NCBI GenBank assembly: GCA_032622095.1
Contig: CP136069.1
Span: 160,693,043 to 160,757,042 of the forward strand
Reading direction: 5' to 3'
DNA: 64,000 nt
Origin: Siphonodentalium dalli
Lineage: Eukaryota; Mollusca; Scaphopoda; Gadilida; Siphonodentaliidae
In this document: in pieces, positions 33,437-47,119 of the stretch
How the letters are laid out: every line of letters starts with the position of its first letter
Position numbering within the stretch: the first letter of the stretch is position 1
Made by a program: the position numbers and the translations under genes
Notes under the pieces: generated by a model
Database searches by the model: none
Seen by the model: only the letters and a program-made list of their open reading frames with translations
Told to the model about the DNA's origin: nothing

Positions 33437-34117
33437 GTGAGCTTGAATACTTCCAATTTTACCTTACCCGCATAGTAACATTCGCGCAATGTCTATTAAC
33501 ACACCTTGACTCGCGAATACACAACAATTTTCTGATAAAAATATTTCCCCAAACGACATTTATCTGATGGTACACAGATAAAACACTTATAAAAGAGTAG
33601 GGGAAATTACACATGCATTGTGTAGCATCCGTTTATGGACCAATCAAAGTGTAGATTTACTAGAGCGTAATATGGAGGCGATTGCGACTATACACAATTT
33701 AAGATATATACACTTGTTGGGGTACAGTGAGCGACCACGTATCGATCTGTAACGTCATATTCAGTACACCAGCCTTTTTCCTGCTGTTACAATTTTTCGC
33801 ACAATATCAAGAATTGACTAAAACCGAATGCTCTTTTCTGTTCCATGCCGTGCAAATGGCTGTCTTTATTTGGGACCCAAACATCGTTCAAGTGTTTATC
33901 GACCTATTTCTAATTCGGGAAAACTTAAGAAGCAAATACTCATTACGTTTATTTTGGAGCGCAACCGCCACGTATCTGTAATTGATACATACAGGTACGT
34001 TGTTGACAGTTCCATGTGGGATATTTGTTCGATCCTACGGCATCCAAAATATCATAGAGTTGTGAAATGTTAATGCGCTCGTATATGCTTCACTGCCTAT
34101 TTATATATGACTAGCAG

Positions 34118-34700
34118 GGTGACCCGACATCGTCCGGGCTATTTCTCCTCTGCTTTCATCCGCCGAAAGGCGCGGCTTGACCTTGAATTGACCATTTATA
34201 AGGTCAATGTCATATCGGGGTCACGATTTGATCCGTCGAAAACACTCCCCAGACAAAAGTAACCCTAGGTATCAAATTTCGTGGAAATCCGTCGAAAGGC
34301 GCGATTTGACCTTGAATTGACCATTTTGAAGGTCAAGGTCAGGTAGGGGTCACGATTTGATCCATCGAAAACACTCACAGGACAAAAGTACCCCTATGTA
34401 TCAAATTTCGTCGAAATCCGTCGAAAGGCGCGATTTGACCTTGAATTGACCATTTTGAAGGTCAAGGTCAGGTCGGGGTAACGATTTGACCCGTCCAAAA
34501 CACTCCCCGGACAAAAGTAGCACTAGGTATAAAATTTCGACGAAATCCGTCCGTTTTACCCGATTTGACCTTGAATTGACCATTTTGAAGGTCAAGGTCT
34601 GGTCGGGATCACGATTTGACCCGTCGAAAACAGTCCCCGTCATTTTGAAGGTCAAGGTCAGGTCGGGGTAACGATTTGACGGTTTTGACCCGTTCAAAAC
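34118..34700. repeat. ~130-150 bp tandem repeat (four units)
   Basis: Begins ctagcagggtgacccgacat and then repeats the order cgatttgaccttgaattgac, ttgaaggtcaaggtcaggtc, acgatttga(t/c)ccgtcgaaaa, gacaaaagta. Degraded copies continue to about 34700. Confidence 0.9.
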
Positions 34701-35540
34701 AAAGCAGCACTCTTATGATGTCATACAGATAAAGCCTCTCGGCATATCTCGAACCAGGTGGTCGTAAAATTCGATTTTTCATGGGAAAATGGACAGACTC
34801 CACGCTTTAATTGTATTAGGCAATTATCGAAGAGACATAAACGCATTTATTAACAATTTTGCCAGCCTTGGGAAGATTCGTAGAAGCGAGTTCAATGCAA
34901 TGGTAATGCATGCATATTTCCTATGTAACGGTTTAACACTGTCTAAACGCTCTTTATCAACGACACTGCGGATACGAACGCACTTTAACTATCACGCGAT
35001 TAACCCATGAACTAACCATTGAGGTGGCGGGGGATTGGAGAATGAGTGCTCCGAAGTTCTCAGAAGCGGTGCGATGACATTCCATTTGTATTTTACCCTT
35101 TGATAGGATGTTTGGGCTAAATCCGCCCGGCAGTTTTTCCCGGCCATAGCTAACAGACAAACAACAAACAAACAGACAAACAGAAGTCCCAAAATATATA
35201 TTAGATGCATAATAACCCAATTGCACAATTAAGTCCAAAATAGAGATAAAAAGAAGTTAATTATAAACTATACACGAATTGGCTAAATCGACATGTGTTT
35301 TGAAAATTAGTTCATAAAAAGTCAGTAAGGATCATGATGCAATAGATTACATAGGCCCCTCAAGAGGGGGCGTGTTCCCAAGTAAAGAGCGATTTAACAG
35401 GGTGTTGTATGGTGGCTTTGCATCACAATAAAGTAAACAATTATGTTACTTCTGTTGACACATAATTATATATACATATATATAGGAAGGTATTGTAACT
35501 CGCCGAAATCGATCATAAGTGGTGTAAAATCAACTTAAAT
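34701..35540. other. No gene recognised
   Basis: Short ORFs only. No motif or repeat family is recognised. Confidence 0.4.
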
Positions 35541-35781
35541 CAAATTTGTGTTTACTTGGTTATTTTCACGTATCCTTCAAAATAATAGTCATCGAATTTC
35601 CCCACATAGAACCGATTACATTGGGAGAGATCCGACTCGTTTATCACTCGCACAATAGGATTTTCATTATATTTAAGTTATTTGGGTTCTTAGATTGTGA
35701 GGGGAAATTAAAAAAATTAATCCAATTATTACCTAGATGGCTAAAAGATTGCGTTTTAATTGAGAACAAAAACTCGCGAAA

Positions 35782-36129
35782 ATGTATACTTTGGATCATA
35801 AGGAACTGAAAGAAATAATTCCTGAACCATCACAAATCGATGAACGACTTCCGATGGAACAGTTCCTACACAGTGGATATATGGCAAGTTTTGGCTTCAT
35901 TATGTTTACTTTATTTTTATTCGGAGTTGGAACCTTTACATCATCATCTAATCACTACCCATCGGGCGATGTGATTATTCTGCCATGCAGGAACGCAATT
36001 ACGTGCGATGAGGGGGGAGAGTCGTTGAACTTCAAATTTCCAGTTTGCACAATCAACATAAAAATCATCATCATCATCGTCCGATACCATCATCCGCAAC
36101 ATGATGTTCAAAGTAATATGCTCTCATAA
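35782..36129 (+). CDS. Hypothetical 115-residue ORF with one membrane-like segment
   Basis: Starts MYTLDHKELKEIIPEPSQ and contains a hydrophobic segment (SFGFIMFTLFLFGVGTF) at about residues 35-52. Its C-terminal part overlaps atc/cat simple sequence. It has no recognised family and no splice or expression evidence, so it may be a chance frame. Confidence 0.25.
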   Translation: MYTLDHKELKEIIPEPSQIDERLPMEQFLHSGYMASFGFIMFTLFLFGVGTFTSSSNHYPSGDVIILPCRNAITCDEGGESLNFKFPVCTINIKIIIIIVRYHHPQHDVQSNMLS

Positions 36130-37260
36130 TAAAATTGAAGCTCAGCTTTTAGTATGTCAACTACACGCAGTGATGGCTTGTAATTGATCCAAAGATCCTC
36201 ATACTGTGTCATACGAGGAGGTGGTATTGCTGCTGGGTCCAGATACTACATATTTCAGGCAATTATATTTGAACTTAAAACGAATGCTTCCATCTTTTAT
36301 GTCTGCACTACTAGGAGGGACCGTGATTTGAGGTGCACAAAAATTGTCCCTCTGCAATCGCGCGCCGACTCAGTGTTATGATAATAATAGATTGCCACGA
36401 ACCAGATAGCACCATCAACAACAACACGTTATCGTCTGCGATGTCATTAACTTTGGCATTGGGATCAGCATTCATTCAAAACATGAAAGTTTCATATACG
36501 TGTGCAATAAAAACTTATGAAAATTACATTTTTGTGTTCGGTTTTCAAAAGATCCTCATGTCAGTGACATAGTGAGTTCATACGAAGGTCATCGTGTTGT
36601 GTTACGTGGAGAGGAGGCGTTTGTGATATAGCGATATGACTTTGTAGTTCCACGTTGAAGTGATACAAGTTTGGGATTTAAGCACGTGTAATGTAGATTG
36701 AACATGCCGCGACATATATACAGAAATCTAGTGTAATATTCGTGCAACAGAATTGAAAACCCCCGATTGGCCGCATAGTGTTGTACTGTTGGTTGGGTGA
36801 ATATACACTCTTGAGTAGTGAGACACAGTCAGTATAAAGAAAACAGTTCAAACTAGATTCTGGAACATACACATCGAGCTTCTCGGATGTATGTCTTATT
36901 GTGTTGGCTGCATAAATAGCGACTTATACATCAGGTTCTCAATTGTGTAGCTGCATATAGTTAATATTATATTATAAATTGCTTCAAATTTTGAAACCAC
37001 GTTGATGGTCTAACGTAATTGTCATTGTGAAATTTTGAAAAAGACGCAAAAGTTTTAGCAAAAGCCTACAAATTTGACACGTGATTACTTGCAAAAATGA
37101 GTGTCTTATCTTATTAACCGAATTTCACATTATAGTCGGATTCCTTGTGTCATTTTGCATTTTTGGTTTGTTAAAAGCGATCTGAATACGGATTATGTAT
37201 GCCTAGTAGGTGTGTTTGCAGGATTGACTTGTTTCCATTCTTGAATTTTGGCGGGTCGGC
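36130..37260. other. No gene recognised
   Basis: AT-rich DNA within the long putative lectin intron, with short ORFs only. Confidence 0.4.
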
Positions 37261-37269
37261 CTAAATCGG

Positions 37270-37660
37270 GGTCAACATAATTTAGAGAGCGTTTCGTATT
37301 TACAGAAAACGATCGATGGTGCCATCTGGCGTATGGTGATCGGTGGGATTTGAAAGTTCTCAAAACTATTAGCTATGACCTTTACATGTATTTTTGAAAA
37401 TTTTGATGTGATCATTTCATTCTTGCTGGCTACAGTTGCGATCAACATTTAACACTGAGCCCTACGGAGATTCTAGTATTTTGGATAAAAATGGCGCCAT
37501 TTTGCGTATGATGATATACGCGTACTGATATTCCTAAAAAATATTAAGTATGAACACAGACGTAGTTTTAGAAAGACTGGATGTGATCAGATGATTCTTG
37601 CTGGCTACAGTTGCGATCAACATTTAAGACTGAACCATATGGAGGTTTCGTGTTATACTC
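37270..37660. repeat. Diverged tandem pair, about 170 bp unit
   Basis: ttcttgctggctacagttgc followed by gatcaacattta occurs at about 37421 and 37591 with similar flanks. Confidence 0.75.
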
Positions 37661-37971
37661 AATCGTTGATTGTAATATCACTTATTGGCGATCTTGTGCA
37701 ACTATATATGAAGATTAAAACTCTTGTTTGACCCACTGTAACTACACGTGATTTGTAGATGCAATATTTGATATAGTTATGCCTCAAGATACAGTAATTG
37801 GCAAAAGTAAGTGTCGAATGGTTTTGTAATTTCGATGTGATTACATATTAAATTATTGTTTTATTTGATACCTGTCTGTCGTGTTGTCCACTGCCTAGTT
37901 TTTGAAGCCACAGCGTTGATCATAACGATTGTGTAGTTTCACAAATTCACAGGTATAGATGTTAGTTGTTC

Positions 37972-38196
37972 TTAGTCATTAACTCCATCGTTGTCATCGG
38001 ATTCTATCTCACATACACTGGGAGATTCTGTGTTTTCGCAGCTGACAAATGGATATTTCGGTGCAGTTGAGATCTTTACTATAGCAGTATAGGCTTGGCT
38101 TTCACACTTCCCACGCCAGTTACATTTGGCGAACTTCAGTACAGCGACTGAAATCCAACATGCACAATCAATATTCGAACCACAATTAATCTTCAC
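37972..38196 (-). CDS. Probable terminal exon, Cys-rich, unknown family
   Basis: Read on minus, the frame encodes a Cys-rich segment (NCGSNIDCACW, then FAKCNWRGKCESQAY, then VSCENTESPSVCE) and ends with an acidic IESDDNDGVND before a natural stop. An acceptor-like ggatttcag lies near 38145 within the frame. It looks like the extracellular C-terminal end of a secreted protein. It could pair with an upstream signal exon on the same strand (for example 47870 or 53485); this is speculation. Confidence 0.4.
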   Translation of the reverse strand: MKINCGSNIDCACWISVAVLKFAKCNWRGKCESQAYTAIVKISTAPKYPFVSCENTESPSVCEIESDDNDGVND

Positions 38197-38229
38197 ACTT
38201 CATGTATAGCTGTTACAATCAAGTAAATT

Positions 38230-39710
38230 CGGTTTCCACTAAAGTAGAGCTTAAAATGAGTAAAATAGATATCAGCTATAATTGCATTTTCCTGAAAATT
38301 CCGAGTAGGTGCTTAGTAACCGTTACTAAGGAGCTGTCGGGTGGCAAAGTCTCCAGAACTTATAATGACCAGTGACCTATGCAGTACATGCATGTGCCCA
38401 ACTTTAGAAAAAAAAAAAAAACCTTGTGATTAGACACTGACTAAATTAAGGCAAACATACCAACGAATGATTAGTACACAATTGTGGAACGTGATTAGCA
38501 ACCGTTGCTAACCTTAAATAAGACATTTCGATCACTCTGATGGTCAGGTATATTTGGGTAATAACTGCATCGGAAATGCAAACACTGGCGTTGAATTACG
38601 ACGCTATAAGCTATAACCGGTAGTTGCATAGGTTAAATTTCTCGATATTATAATGATCAATTGCCCATGGGGCACAAACCTGTACAATTTCATATCTGTG
38701 TCACAATTTGAACATAACCAATATCATCCGACTACAGGTGATCGCCATCAAAGCCCAAGTAGAGAACGACCCATTAAGCTAAGTCGATGGTTTGTTTACA
38801 GCCGATGGAGTCATGATACATTATGAATGATGATGGAAGGGTCCCCTCAACTATGTTCTTCAACTTTGCTAGTATCAATAAGTTGTATTCACGAAACCAC
38901 TATGCACGACTCCCTGTCTCGTCGCGATCTTGTCGCACCATTATCATGTCAGCCTAATATACACTGAACACTCTCCTCACAATATAAACAATGCTGTACA
39001 ATCTACAATATCGACAATTGCCCGTCCATGCAGTAAAAGCACGTATACGTGTCGCAAAACGAGAGAATTATAGTAAACTTTATCACCATATAATAATACA
39101 CCAAAGTCATTGTTTTTTTAGGACCCACAGTTCTTACACATGCACATACATATAGAATGTATGACTTTTAATTTTGTAGTAGACATGGTGAAATTGGCAA
39201 CACGTGTCATTATTGTTCTATCCCATTAATCGTGATTCATACGCAAGTCTTTTTAAGCTTTGTCCACGCAATGTGTCACTTGCATCTTAATGTGTTTTAC
39301 TATATATAAGACCCAGCACATAATACACATATATGTCTTCTTACAAATAAATTATCTCTTAGAAAGTGTCCATTGATGTCTTGCCTATTTATACTGACAA
39401 TTTATTTTTATTCTTGTGGCAAAAGATTTGAGGGAGTGATTTGTAATATTGACTAAGATGTTAATTTAGTATGTTAAACATGTATCCAGGGGGTGTAATA
39501 AGTGGACGGAGAAGGTGTCTTCTTTATCATCAGATCAACATAATTTCAACTCCCAATTTGGATTAACCCGACCAGGATTTATAGAACAACAACTAATCTA
39601 TGCCCAGCAATGTTTAGCAATACATATGGACATGATAACACTGTTTAACAATTTGAAACAATACCACCATATTCACACGTAAAGCTAAACATACCATTGT
39701 CATAGATGAG
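38230..39710. other. No gene recognised
   Basis: AT-rich DNA, including a poly-A run at 38406-38419. No convincing ORF. Confidence 0.45.
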
Positions 39711-39722
39711 TTGTTACATTAA

Positions 39723-42700
39723 CACTGTCGGATACCCGTTTAGGTTCGGACATTCCAAGATGGCGGCGCCGAGTAAAGAAGATAAATGGTAAGTGTATAT
39801 ATTGTCTCCAAGCATCAATTAACGACATCTTTCGGTGATACACCTTTAAACAGTTATGTAGGAATTTGTATGCACAACACATACGTAACACGGCTTTCGC
39901 ATGACAGGCATGTGAATTGTTGTATTTGGCGTGTCAAGTCGTCATAATTTTTCGAAATTTTATCGAGGCGGCGAAATGTTCCCTTTTTCGCATTTATTTG
40001 GCCCTGGGATCATGGATCCGCGAATTTAGGTATTGTTGTGGGTAGATTATGTTACCACACATCTTCGGAATTCAAAACCTGCGATATTTTTATTGTCTAA
40101 CTCCGAAAAACGACCTTTGAAATTTTCAAAATGTTCAGGTTCGGATTCGCAATATTCCCGATGATTTTGTTCAGGTTCAGACACAATTTTCGTTCAGGTT
40201 CGGACAAATATGGTTCAGGTTCGGACGCATCAAAAACTTCGCATAAAAATGACAAACCGAGGTACAGTCGCGTTCTTATTGCGTTTTTGTGCATTTGGTT
40301 ATCTTCCATTCGTAAAAGAAACGATAAATGGGGAACACGAGGCTTGGTTTTAGCCCACCTGTGAATAATTTGGGCGGACTTTCTTATTTTATGCGTGTGA
40401 GATGTATGCGATCACGTGATTCCTCTCCACATCCAAATACGATGCCACAAAGGTCGCCGCACGTAGATGAGCAGATAACTGTCCATAATATAAGTTACAC
40501 GGCTTTCTGATGGGGATACTGTGTGGTATGCCCCGGTAGAGGCTCGTGTCCCCCGAGGCGATCCCCCCTCAACAAGCCGTGTAATCATGTATTTACCCCC
40601 AGTCTCTATTAACAATATATTCCCATACATAAAGCGCAGAAACGAGCCACGAACAGTAACTCTATTTTGTTAGACTGCTTATACGATGAATGTGATTATA
40701 TAGCTGTTCCCACAATTTGCCCATAAATACTTGCTGATAGATAGACAATATATACCATGTTTTGTATCAATAATTGGATGATATATTTGGGTATTCACAC
40801 GAAACATATTCGTTTCAATATAAGCCTTATGTGTTTGCCTCATTTCTAAATGTTGAATCCAGTTGCAAGTTAACCATTTGTCACACGACTATTATGCAGG
40901 ATTATTAATTAGAGCCCGAACATGTTGCGTTCTATTCAGCACTATGCGAACATAGAGAATACCTATGCTATGCCGAATAATACCTGCAATATGCGAATCT
41001 TCACGAGCGGCGATATTTCAGGAATATATTATTCGAGAAACCATAATGTGTTCTCATTATGTTATGCTTATGGTAAGCAATTCTGCAAAACTGCAAGTAT
41101 TGTTTATCGAAACAAGAATTTAGACGCCGAAGTAGCGAAACTTATGCAAACAATATCAGCTGTTCCGTTGGCAAATTAAGCATCTCTAAATTTTGATGGA
41201 AAATTTCCTTCACAAGAGAATAGTGCCTACCCATGCAATGGTTAAATATTACACACAGAAACCCAAATAAGTGAATACGTAATAAAACGGGATCATTTGT
41301 TTTTCTTTAGAACTTATCGCAGTAATAAACTATTTTCAGTCTTCCGCGGAATTTCGCGTAGTTCCATTGATAATGCACGCGTCAATAATTGTGTACCCTT
41401 TTTTAAACAGAAATATCTAAAGTGAGATAACGTTTGAAAATTATTATCCACGCAAAGGTCCTGACGAAAGAGAGCACATCGTATGTCATTTAAAATTACA
41501 GCTATTTCATAGGGAAACATATAACAAACAACGCTTGTCCCCACACCCGGTTGTAACTAACAATCTGATTGACAACAACGTCAGGTTTAAATCATGCGCC
41601 ATGTCCTCGTAACTATTGACAGTGAGCGTCTAAAAGCACGTGAAACATCGTGGTTATGAATTACCCTTGAACTAGCAGTTTCACCAATCGTGACATTGTT
41701 CGAGCGCGCTGAGCTTAATTGACGTCACCTAAAACAGGATCGATAGGTCTGCTACTGAATTATTCTTATTGGTGCTGATTGGTGTGAATTTATCTGATAA
41801 CCTATAAAAAAGCACACCACGTGGTAGCTATTGATGTGAGACAAAATCGTTAGCTCCGCCAACATCATGGGATACTAGAAGATTTAATACCCGGACGTTT
41901 TTTTTTTTTTGAAATCGAGAACCATGCAGGTATTAAATATCCATGTAGCCCCGATAATTCAGAAGATAAGTAATAATACCACTGTTGCTCATATGTAAAA
42001 TGTAATAATTCCCACTAGCTGGTTTATAGTAGACATTGCTGTAGAATATTCAACTGTGGCTTTTATCCCATTAATTCGGAGAATTTACCACCTATATTTG
42101 GAAATTTCAGCTGACATATTTAGATATAACAAATTAACAATGCATGTTCGTTAATAACACGCACAATAAGATCGCGACTGTACCTCGGCATGTCATTTAT
42201 AGGTAAGGTTTTGATGCGTCCGAACCTGAACCAAATTTGTCCGAACCTGAACCAAATTTGTCCGAACCTGAACGAAAATTGTGTCTGAACCTGAACAAAA
42301 TCATCGCGAATGTTGCGAATCCGAACCTGAACATTTTGAAATTTTCAAAGGTCGTTTTTCGGAGTTGGACAATAAAAATATCGCCGGTTTTGCATTCCGA
42401 AGATGTGTGGTGAACTAATCTACCCACAACAATACATACATTTGCGGATGCATGAGCCCAGGGCCAGAAAAATACGAAAAAGCGAACATTTCGTCGCCTC
42501 GATAAAATTTCGAAAAATTATGACGACTTGACACGCCAAATACAACAATTCACATGCCTGTCATGCGAAAGTCGTGTTACGTATGTGTTGGGCATACAAA
42601 TTCCTACATAACTGTTTAAAGGTGTATCACCGAAAGATGTCGTTAATTGATGCTTGGAGACAATATATACACTTACCGTTTATCTCCTTTACTCGGCGCC

Positions 42701-42742
42701 GCCATCTTGGAATGTCCGAACCTAAACGGGTATCCGACAGTG
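39723..42742. mobile_element. 3 kb TIR element with cactg termini
   Basis: Terminal inverted repeats of about 560-580 bp (39723-40283 and 42160-42742) begin cactgtcggatacccgttta and are flanked by attaa on both sides (39718-39722 and 42743-42747). The inner parts of the TIRs hold short tandem repeats around gttcaggttcggac, which create Gly/Ser/Phe-repeat ORFs on both strands. The ~1.9 kb centre has no recognisable transposase, so the element is non-autonomous. Superfamily is uncertain: cac termini with a 4-5 bp duplication would fit Chapaev-like elements, and TTAA would also fit Kolobok. Confidence 0.85.
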
Positions 42743-42749
42743 ATTAATG

Positions 42750-43390
42750 TTGGTCGGGTTTCTCCAAATTTAATACTAAAACAGAATGATCTATGCGCAC
42801 CATAGCTTGGCATGAAAATATAAAAAAATTTACATGACCGAACAATTTTAGCTAACAGTGACTGATACTTACATAAATATGACTTGTATATTTGTTTCCA
42901 CACAACTCCGTAGTATGCGGTACTTCATCCTGGCAATAAACATTAAGTTTGTCAATTGATGAAAAAAACACCATCAATCAATTTAAAACGACATCCTGAA
43001 ACTTTAGTCTTGATAAACATTACATTTGTAGAATAGTGGACATTATTACTGAAGCACGTGATTGTGATGTATATGATTGATGTCAACCACATTTTGTTAT
43101 CAATTACTATTTCTGGTGGCCTGACTTTATTGCAAGTTAATTTTGTAAAATCACACATAGTTACAGTAGATTACATGTAAGAGCCATGCATATATGATAG
43201 CCATTAAGTTCCATCACTGTGAACATTTGAGTAAATTGTCAAACTCTCTATAGGGTTCAACGTTTAATTTTGATCGTAACTGTAGTACTGTACTCACGGA
43301 GACTTATCTGACAACAATGTTATCAAAAAACATTTCAGAGTCATACTTGATATATGTGCATAATTTCAACTCGCACTATTCATGATAAGG
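42750..43390. other. No gene recognised
   Basis: AT-rich flank of the TIR element. Short ORFs only. Confidence 0.4.
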
Positions 43391-43419
43391 CTAATCGTGT
43401 TAGTTAATATTTTTTACAA

Positions 43420-43760
43420 CCAGGAAACGCTCTTTAAATTCTTAAAACCGTCCAAACATTTGTTTCCACTAAAATGTCAGACTGGAAACAGGTAGACTCT
43501 GAAAGTAGACCGCCATATTTTATACTTTTATTAATTTCATCTCGCACAGTCCACCAGAAGGTTAGTTATGGGGATTAATATTTGTATAATAAGTAAACGC
43601 TCTTTAAATTCTTAAAACAGTCCAAAAACACCTTTTCCAATTCAATTTTAACTGGACACAGACAGACTCTGAAAGTAGACACGCTATTGATAAATAAACC
43701 GTTCGCATGTCGTGTTTGACATTTCGAAATTGAACGACCGTTTTTTTCGACCAAAGGAAT
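43420..43760. repeat. Tandem pair around aaacgctctttaaattctta
   Basis: Two copies of aaacgctctttaaattctta occur at about 43424 and 43596, each followed by gactctgaaagtagac. A third, partial relative of the 3' part lies at about 44690-44830 (tttccactaaaatatc ... gcgaccattttttttcgaca). Confidence 0.8.
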
Positions 43761-44839
43761 CTGACTATGACTATGATTATTTATTCATAACTCATTCATA
43801 TGATATATGCAATTATATACACAGTATACTAGTATAACATCCAATGAGTTATCGGGGACAGCATAACCAAGAAGGTTGTCTAGCCGCCGTCCCAGTTGAA
43901 AAGTAATATAACTATACGTGTAATAATAAATTTAATTTATCTAGGTTTTGTCTTGTTAACTTTAAACATTGGTATATAAATGTCTGTTTTTAAAATAAAT
44001 AATAGTATAATTCGTTTGTCGTTCACCGTTCATCGCTCAGTTTGTGATATGGTATGTAAAGTACAAGCATGTGTAATATGGATATGTGGATGAGGCCAGC
44101 GGAGAACCATGATAATTGTTTAACCAATGGGTCGGACAAGCCATTCGAATAAGGCATTCAAATAATACATTAATGTATTTCCTGCGATAGAATGATGATG
44201 CACATGTATTATCTATCCTTCTCCCTTGTTATACAATGTCAGTTATCGCTATACGAATACTATACTACTTAACTCATACTCTACGTGAACTCAGCGAAGG
44301 TGGGGTAGTGTTAGCTTTTCTGCGATATCTATACCAAAAATCGATGTATCGGAGTCTTGTTTGTGACATATGATCAAGATATCCTTGTGGGTTGTTCACG
44401 TTCGTCTATCTGTGATGCAGTTTATTTTAAGAATATACAATACCTTAATATTTGGGAAAGAAAATTGAAAATGCAGTCATAAATACAATTCATCTGATGA
44501 TCTTATGATAAAATTCCACATTAAGATATGTAATTATGCAATTTGTGGCAACATCTCTCCCCGTTTTTCGATTTCCAGGAACAAAGAAAGCCACTTACCG
44601 AACTTGCTATGCGTAATAGCATGTTTTTTATTACCAGGTGGACGAGAACAAATTGAGAGGTACACAAACAAAAGCCTCACACAAACCTGTTTCCACTAAA
44701 ATATCAAGCTGGAAACAGGTAGATTCTGAAAATTGACACAGTGGTGGTATAGAAACCGTTCTCATATCGCTTTTAACATTCCGAAAATGCGCGACCATTT
44801 TTTTTCGACATAAGGAATCCGACTATTATAGCGATAATT

Positions 44840-45820
44840 AAGTGAGGCGTTGTAATTTAAGCTACTTTATCACTATATTGTGACTTGTCGTCAAAACTGG
44901 AACCAATCCGCGAATCCAGTCTTTTGTAACAGTTGTCGACAAATATTACAATTCTTGATAAATATGACAGTTTATAGGCACGAAATAAATTATGATATCC
45001 ATGCTTGGACATCTAATTCTTTTACAAAACATTTGTAAGATTTCGTTTATGATGTTATGGTATTGATTGATGCGTATACTTTATAATGATATAAACATGT
45101 ATGCTAGACAGTGTATGCAATTAAATGAGAACGAGGAATGAGTTAAATTTTATACTGAGAACACCGTAGATAGATCTAAACTGCATACGAACATTAATAA
45201 CATATTCATATGCGCGATGATGCACACGCGACTCTATATATATGAACTGTATTATATAGTATATTTGCCAGCCCATTTATCTAACTTCTTCCTGAAAATA
45301 AGTACATCTAACAATAAATTACCAAAAAGAATAGATGCACAAAAGGAACAGATTATAATGATTCAAACTGTGTTCTGTGTAGTGATAACCCATGTGTTGA
45401 GTACCATTATATTATGTGCCAAGAGCTGACAGATTTACAAGAATTATATACCCAAATAGTGTATAAATCCGAACCGCAAGAACTATAATGAGCTCTGAAA
45501 AGACTGTCATATTTATTAAATTAACATTGAAAACAATTACTTAAACTATTATATACAGATGAAAAAATATGTTTATATCTATGTAATGCGACAAATCCAC
45601 AAATTGGAAATTGCAATGTACTATGTTAATGGCTTGTATGTGTTGTGTCTTAGTTATAATATTATGGCGAATTTGTTATATAACTGCTATATTGTAATTG
45701 TTTATGTGTAAATGGATTTGTATATATAGCTTGTATATACATGTATGTAAATATGTTAGGTTATATTACAGCTTAAAACTGGATTTCTAATAAACGATCA
45801 ATCAACAAGTTATTCATAGG
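44840..45820. other. No gene recognised
   Basis: Very AT-rich. Short ORF at 45217-45429 (+) without recognisable content. Confidence 0.4.
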
Positions 45821-45835
45821 TTATCGTACACGTTG

Positions 45836-45861
45836 AGATATATATATATATATATATATAT
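45836..45861. repeat. (AT)n microsatellite
   Basis: An uninterrupted ta/at run. Confidence 0.95.
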
Positions 45862-46004
45862 GGTGATTAACATGCATCAATGGCTGAAAGAAAACATGTT
45901 TTACATACGACATACATAATAGCAGAGCCATTACAAGACGAATAAAAGAAAGTATCAATTTAATAATATATAATTCTGGTTGTAACCAATCAGGGGGAGG
46001 GCAG

Positions 46005-46440
46005 TCACTGTATAAGGTCAATAAGGACCCCGCACCATACCACACCTGGGCACACCCATGCATTAGGCGGTAGTATGCGGCAGCCTTCCGATCTCATCTC
46101 GCGGCTAATCAGCCCCCATAAGCTTGATACATTTATAAATGAGTTTCTCGCAGAGAACAAGATTTTCAGTTCCATTAGGCTTGGGCATTTACAATATGAT
46201 TTGTACATCAGCATTTTTCGTTCTGTTGTTAATAATTGGCAGTAAGAAATATAATGAGTTTCGTCACAGATTTGACCTTTGTTACATTGTGTACATATTC
46301 GGCCATCACGGTATGTAATAGTCCACCCACCTTTTACTATTGGCAATGAGTGGTTGCTTGTCCTGAATCGAGCCAGTGTAAATGTTATGTCATCAGGAAA
46401 TCGGAGAAGTAATATTCCCGACAAAAGTCGGGTTTTAATA
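46005..46440 (-). pseudogene. LINE C-terminal tail fragment
   Basis: The minus-strand frame from 46424 encodes FTLARFRTSNHSLPIVKGGW followed by CTQCNKGQICDETHYISYC, the RxRxSxHxLPIxxGxW...DExHY...C tail of invertebrate LINEs. The frame runs on into unrelated DNA before its stop at 46005. Only this tail is present. Confidence 0.8.
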
Positions 46441-46499
46441 CCCTGTATACATGTGTGTGGTATACAAATTACTTTACATAACTAAAGAGATTACGAATT

Positions 46500-47115
46500 A
46501 TTAGTTTAAACATATTTTATTGTATCATTAATGTACAAATGGGATTGGGGCACAAGTTATACAACTTAGATAGCTCCTGTCCCCATACAGTTACAACATA
46601 TTATTTTGATAACAAGATGGTATATAATATGTTTAAATTGTTTATGTGTTACCAGATCCAGGTTCGATATGTGAATTCTTTTGGTTTGATTACTGATTGT
46701 TGACATTGGATAAATACGTTTCTTAGTTTAGTAGCTTTGTGGTACAAAATGATGGCGATTGCGTGTGGCGATAACCCAGAGGTGGTAAATTTGTTAATTG
46801 GTAAAGCGGTTTGTAGCGACTATATATTTTTGAACTTCTGCAAATATTAATTTGTTTTTGTTATTACTAATGTTTGGTGTACCTTTTAAGAGGTCAGTAG
46901 TATTGTGTACAGTGATGCCTTTTGTTATAAGCCTGTTGAAAAGCCGTACGCGTTGTGTCTGATATAGGGGGCATAAGAAAAAGTAATGGTGGGCGTCTTC
47001 GATTTCGTTTCCACTTTCGATTACGAATTATTGAGCAAGGCGTAGCTAGCCCGCCAATAATGTATACAGTCAAATGTACACTGGTATTTAGGAATCCTGC
47101 CAATACGCGCACGAT
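46500..47115 (-). pseudogene. Second LINE tail with 3' UTR
   Basis: Read on minus, about 47040-46795 encodes SGNEIEDAHHYFFLCPLY and continues to KYIVATNRFTN and a stop, a LINE C-terminus in a frame different from the longest ORF. Downstream, at 46600-46535, is acaggagctat...aacttgtgccccaatccc, closely resembling the 3' UTR of the LINE at 4900-6222. The two are probably the same family. Confidence 0.8.
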
Positions 47116-47119
47116 TAGA

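Noticed and set aside
34401-34803. ORFs on both strands in the ggtcaaggtc repeat
   Set aside because: They follow the ~130-150 bp tandem repeat and repeat the same peptide, so they are not genes.
40131-40364. Gly/Ser/Phe-repeat ORFs at 40131 (+) and 42197 (-)
   Set aside because: They come from gttcaggttcggac tandem repeats within the TIRs of the 3 kb element.
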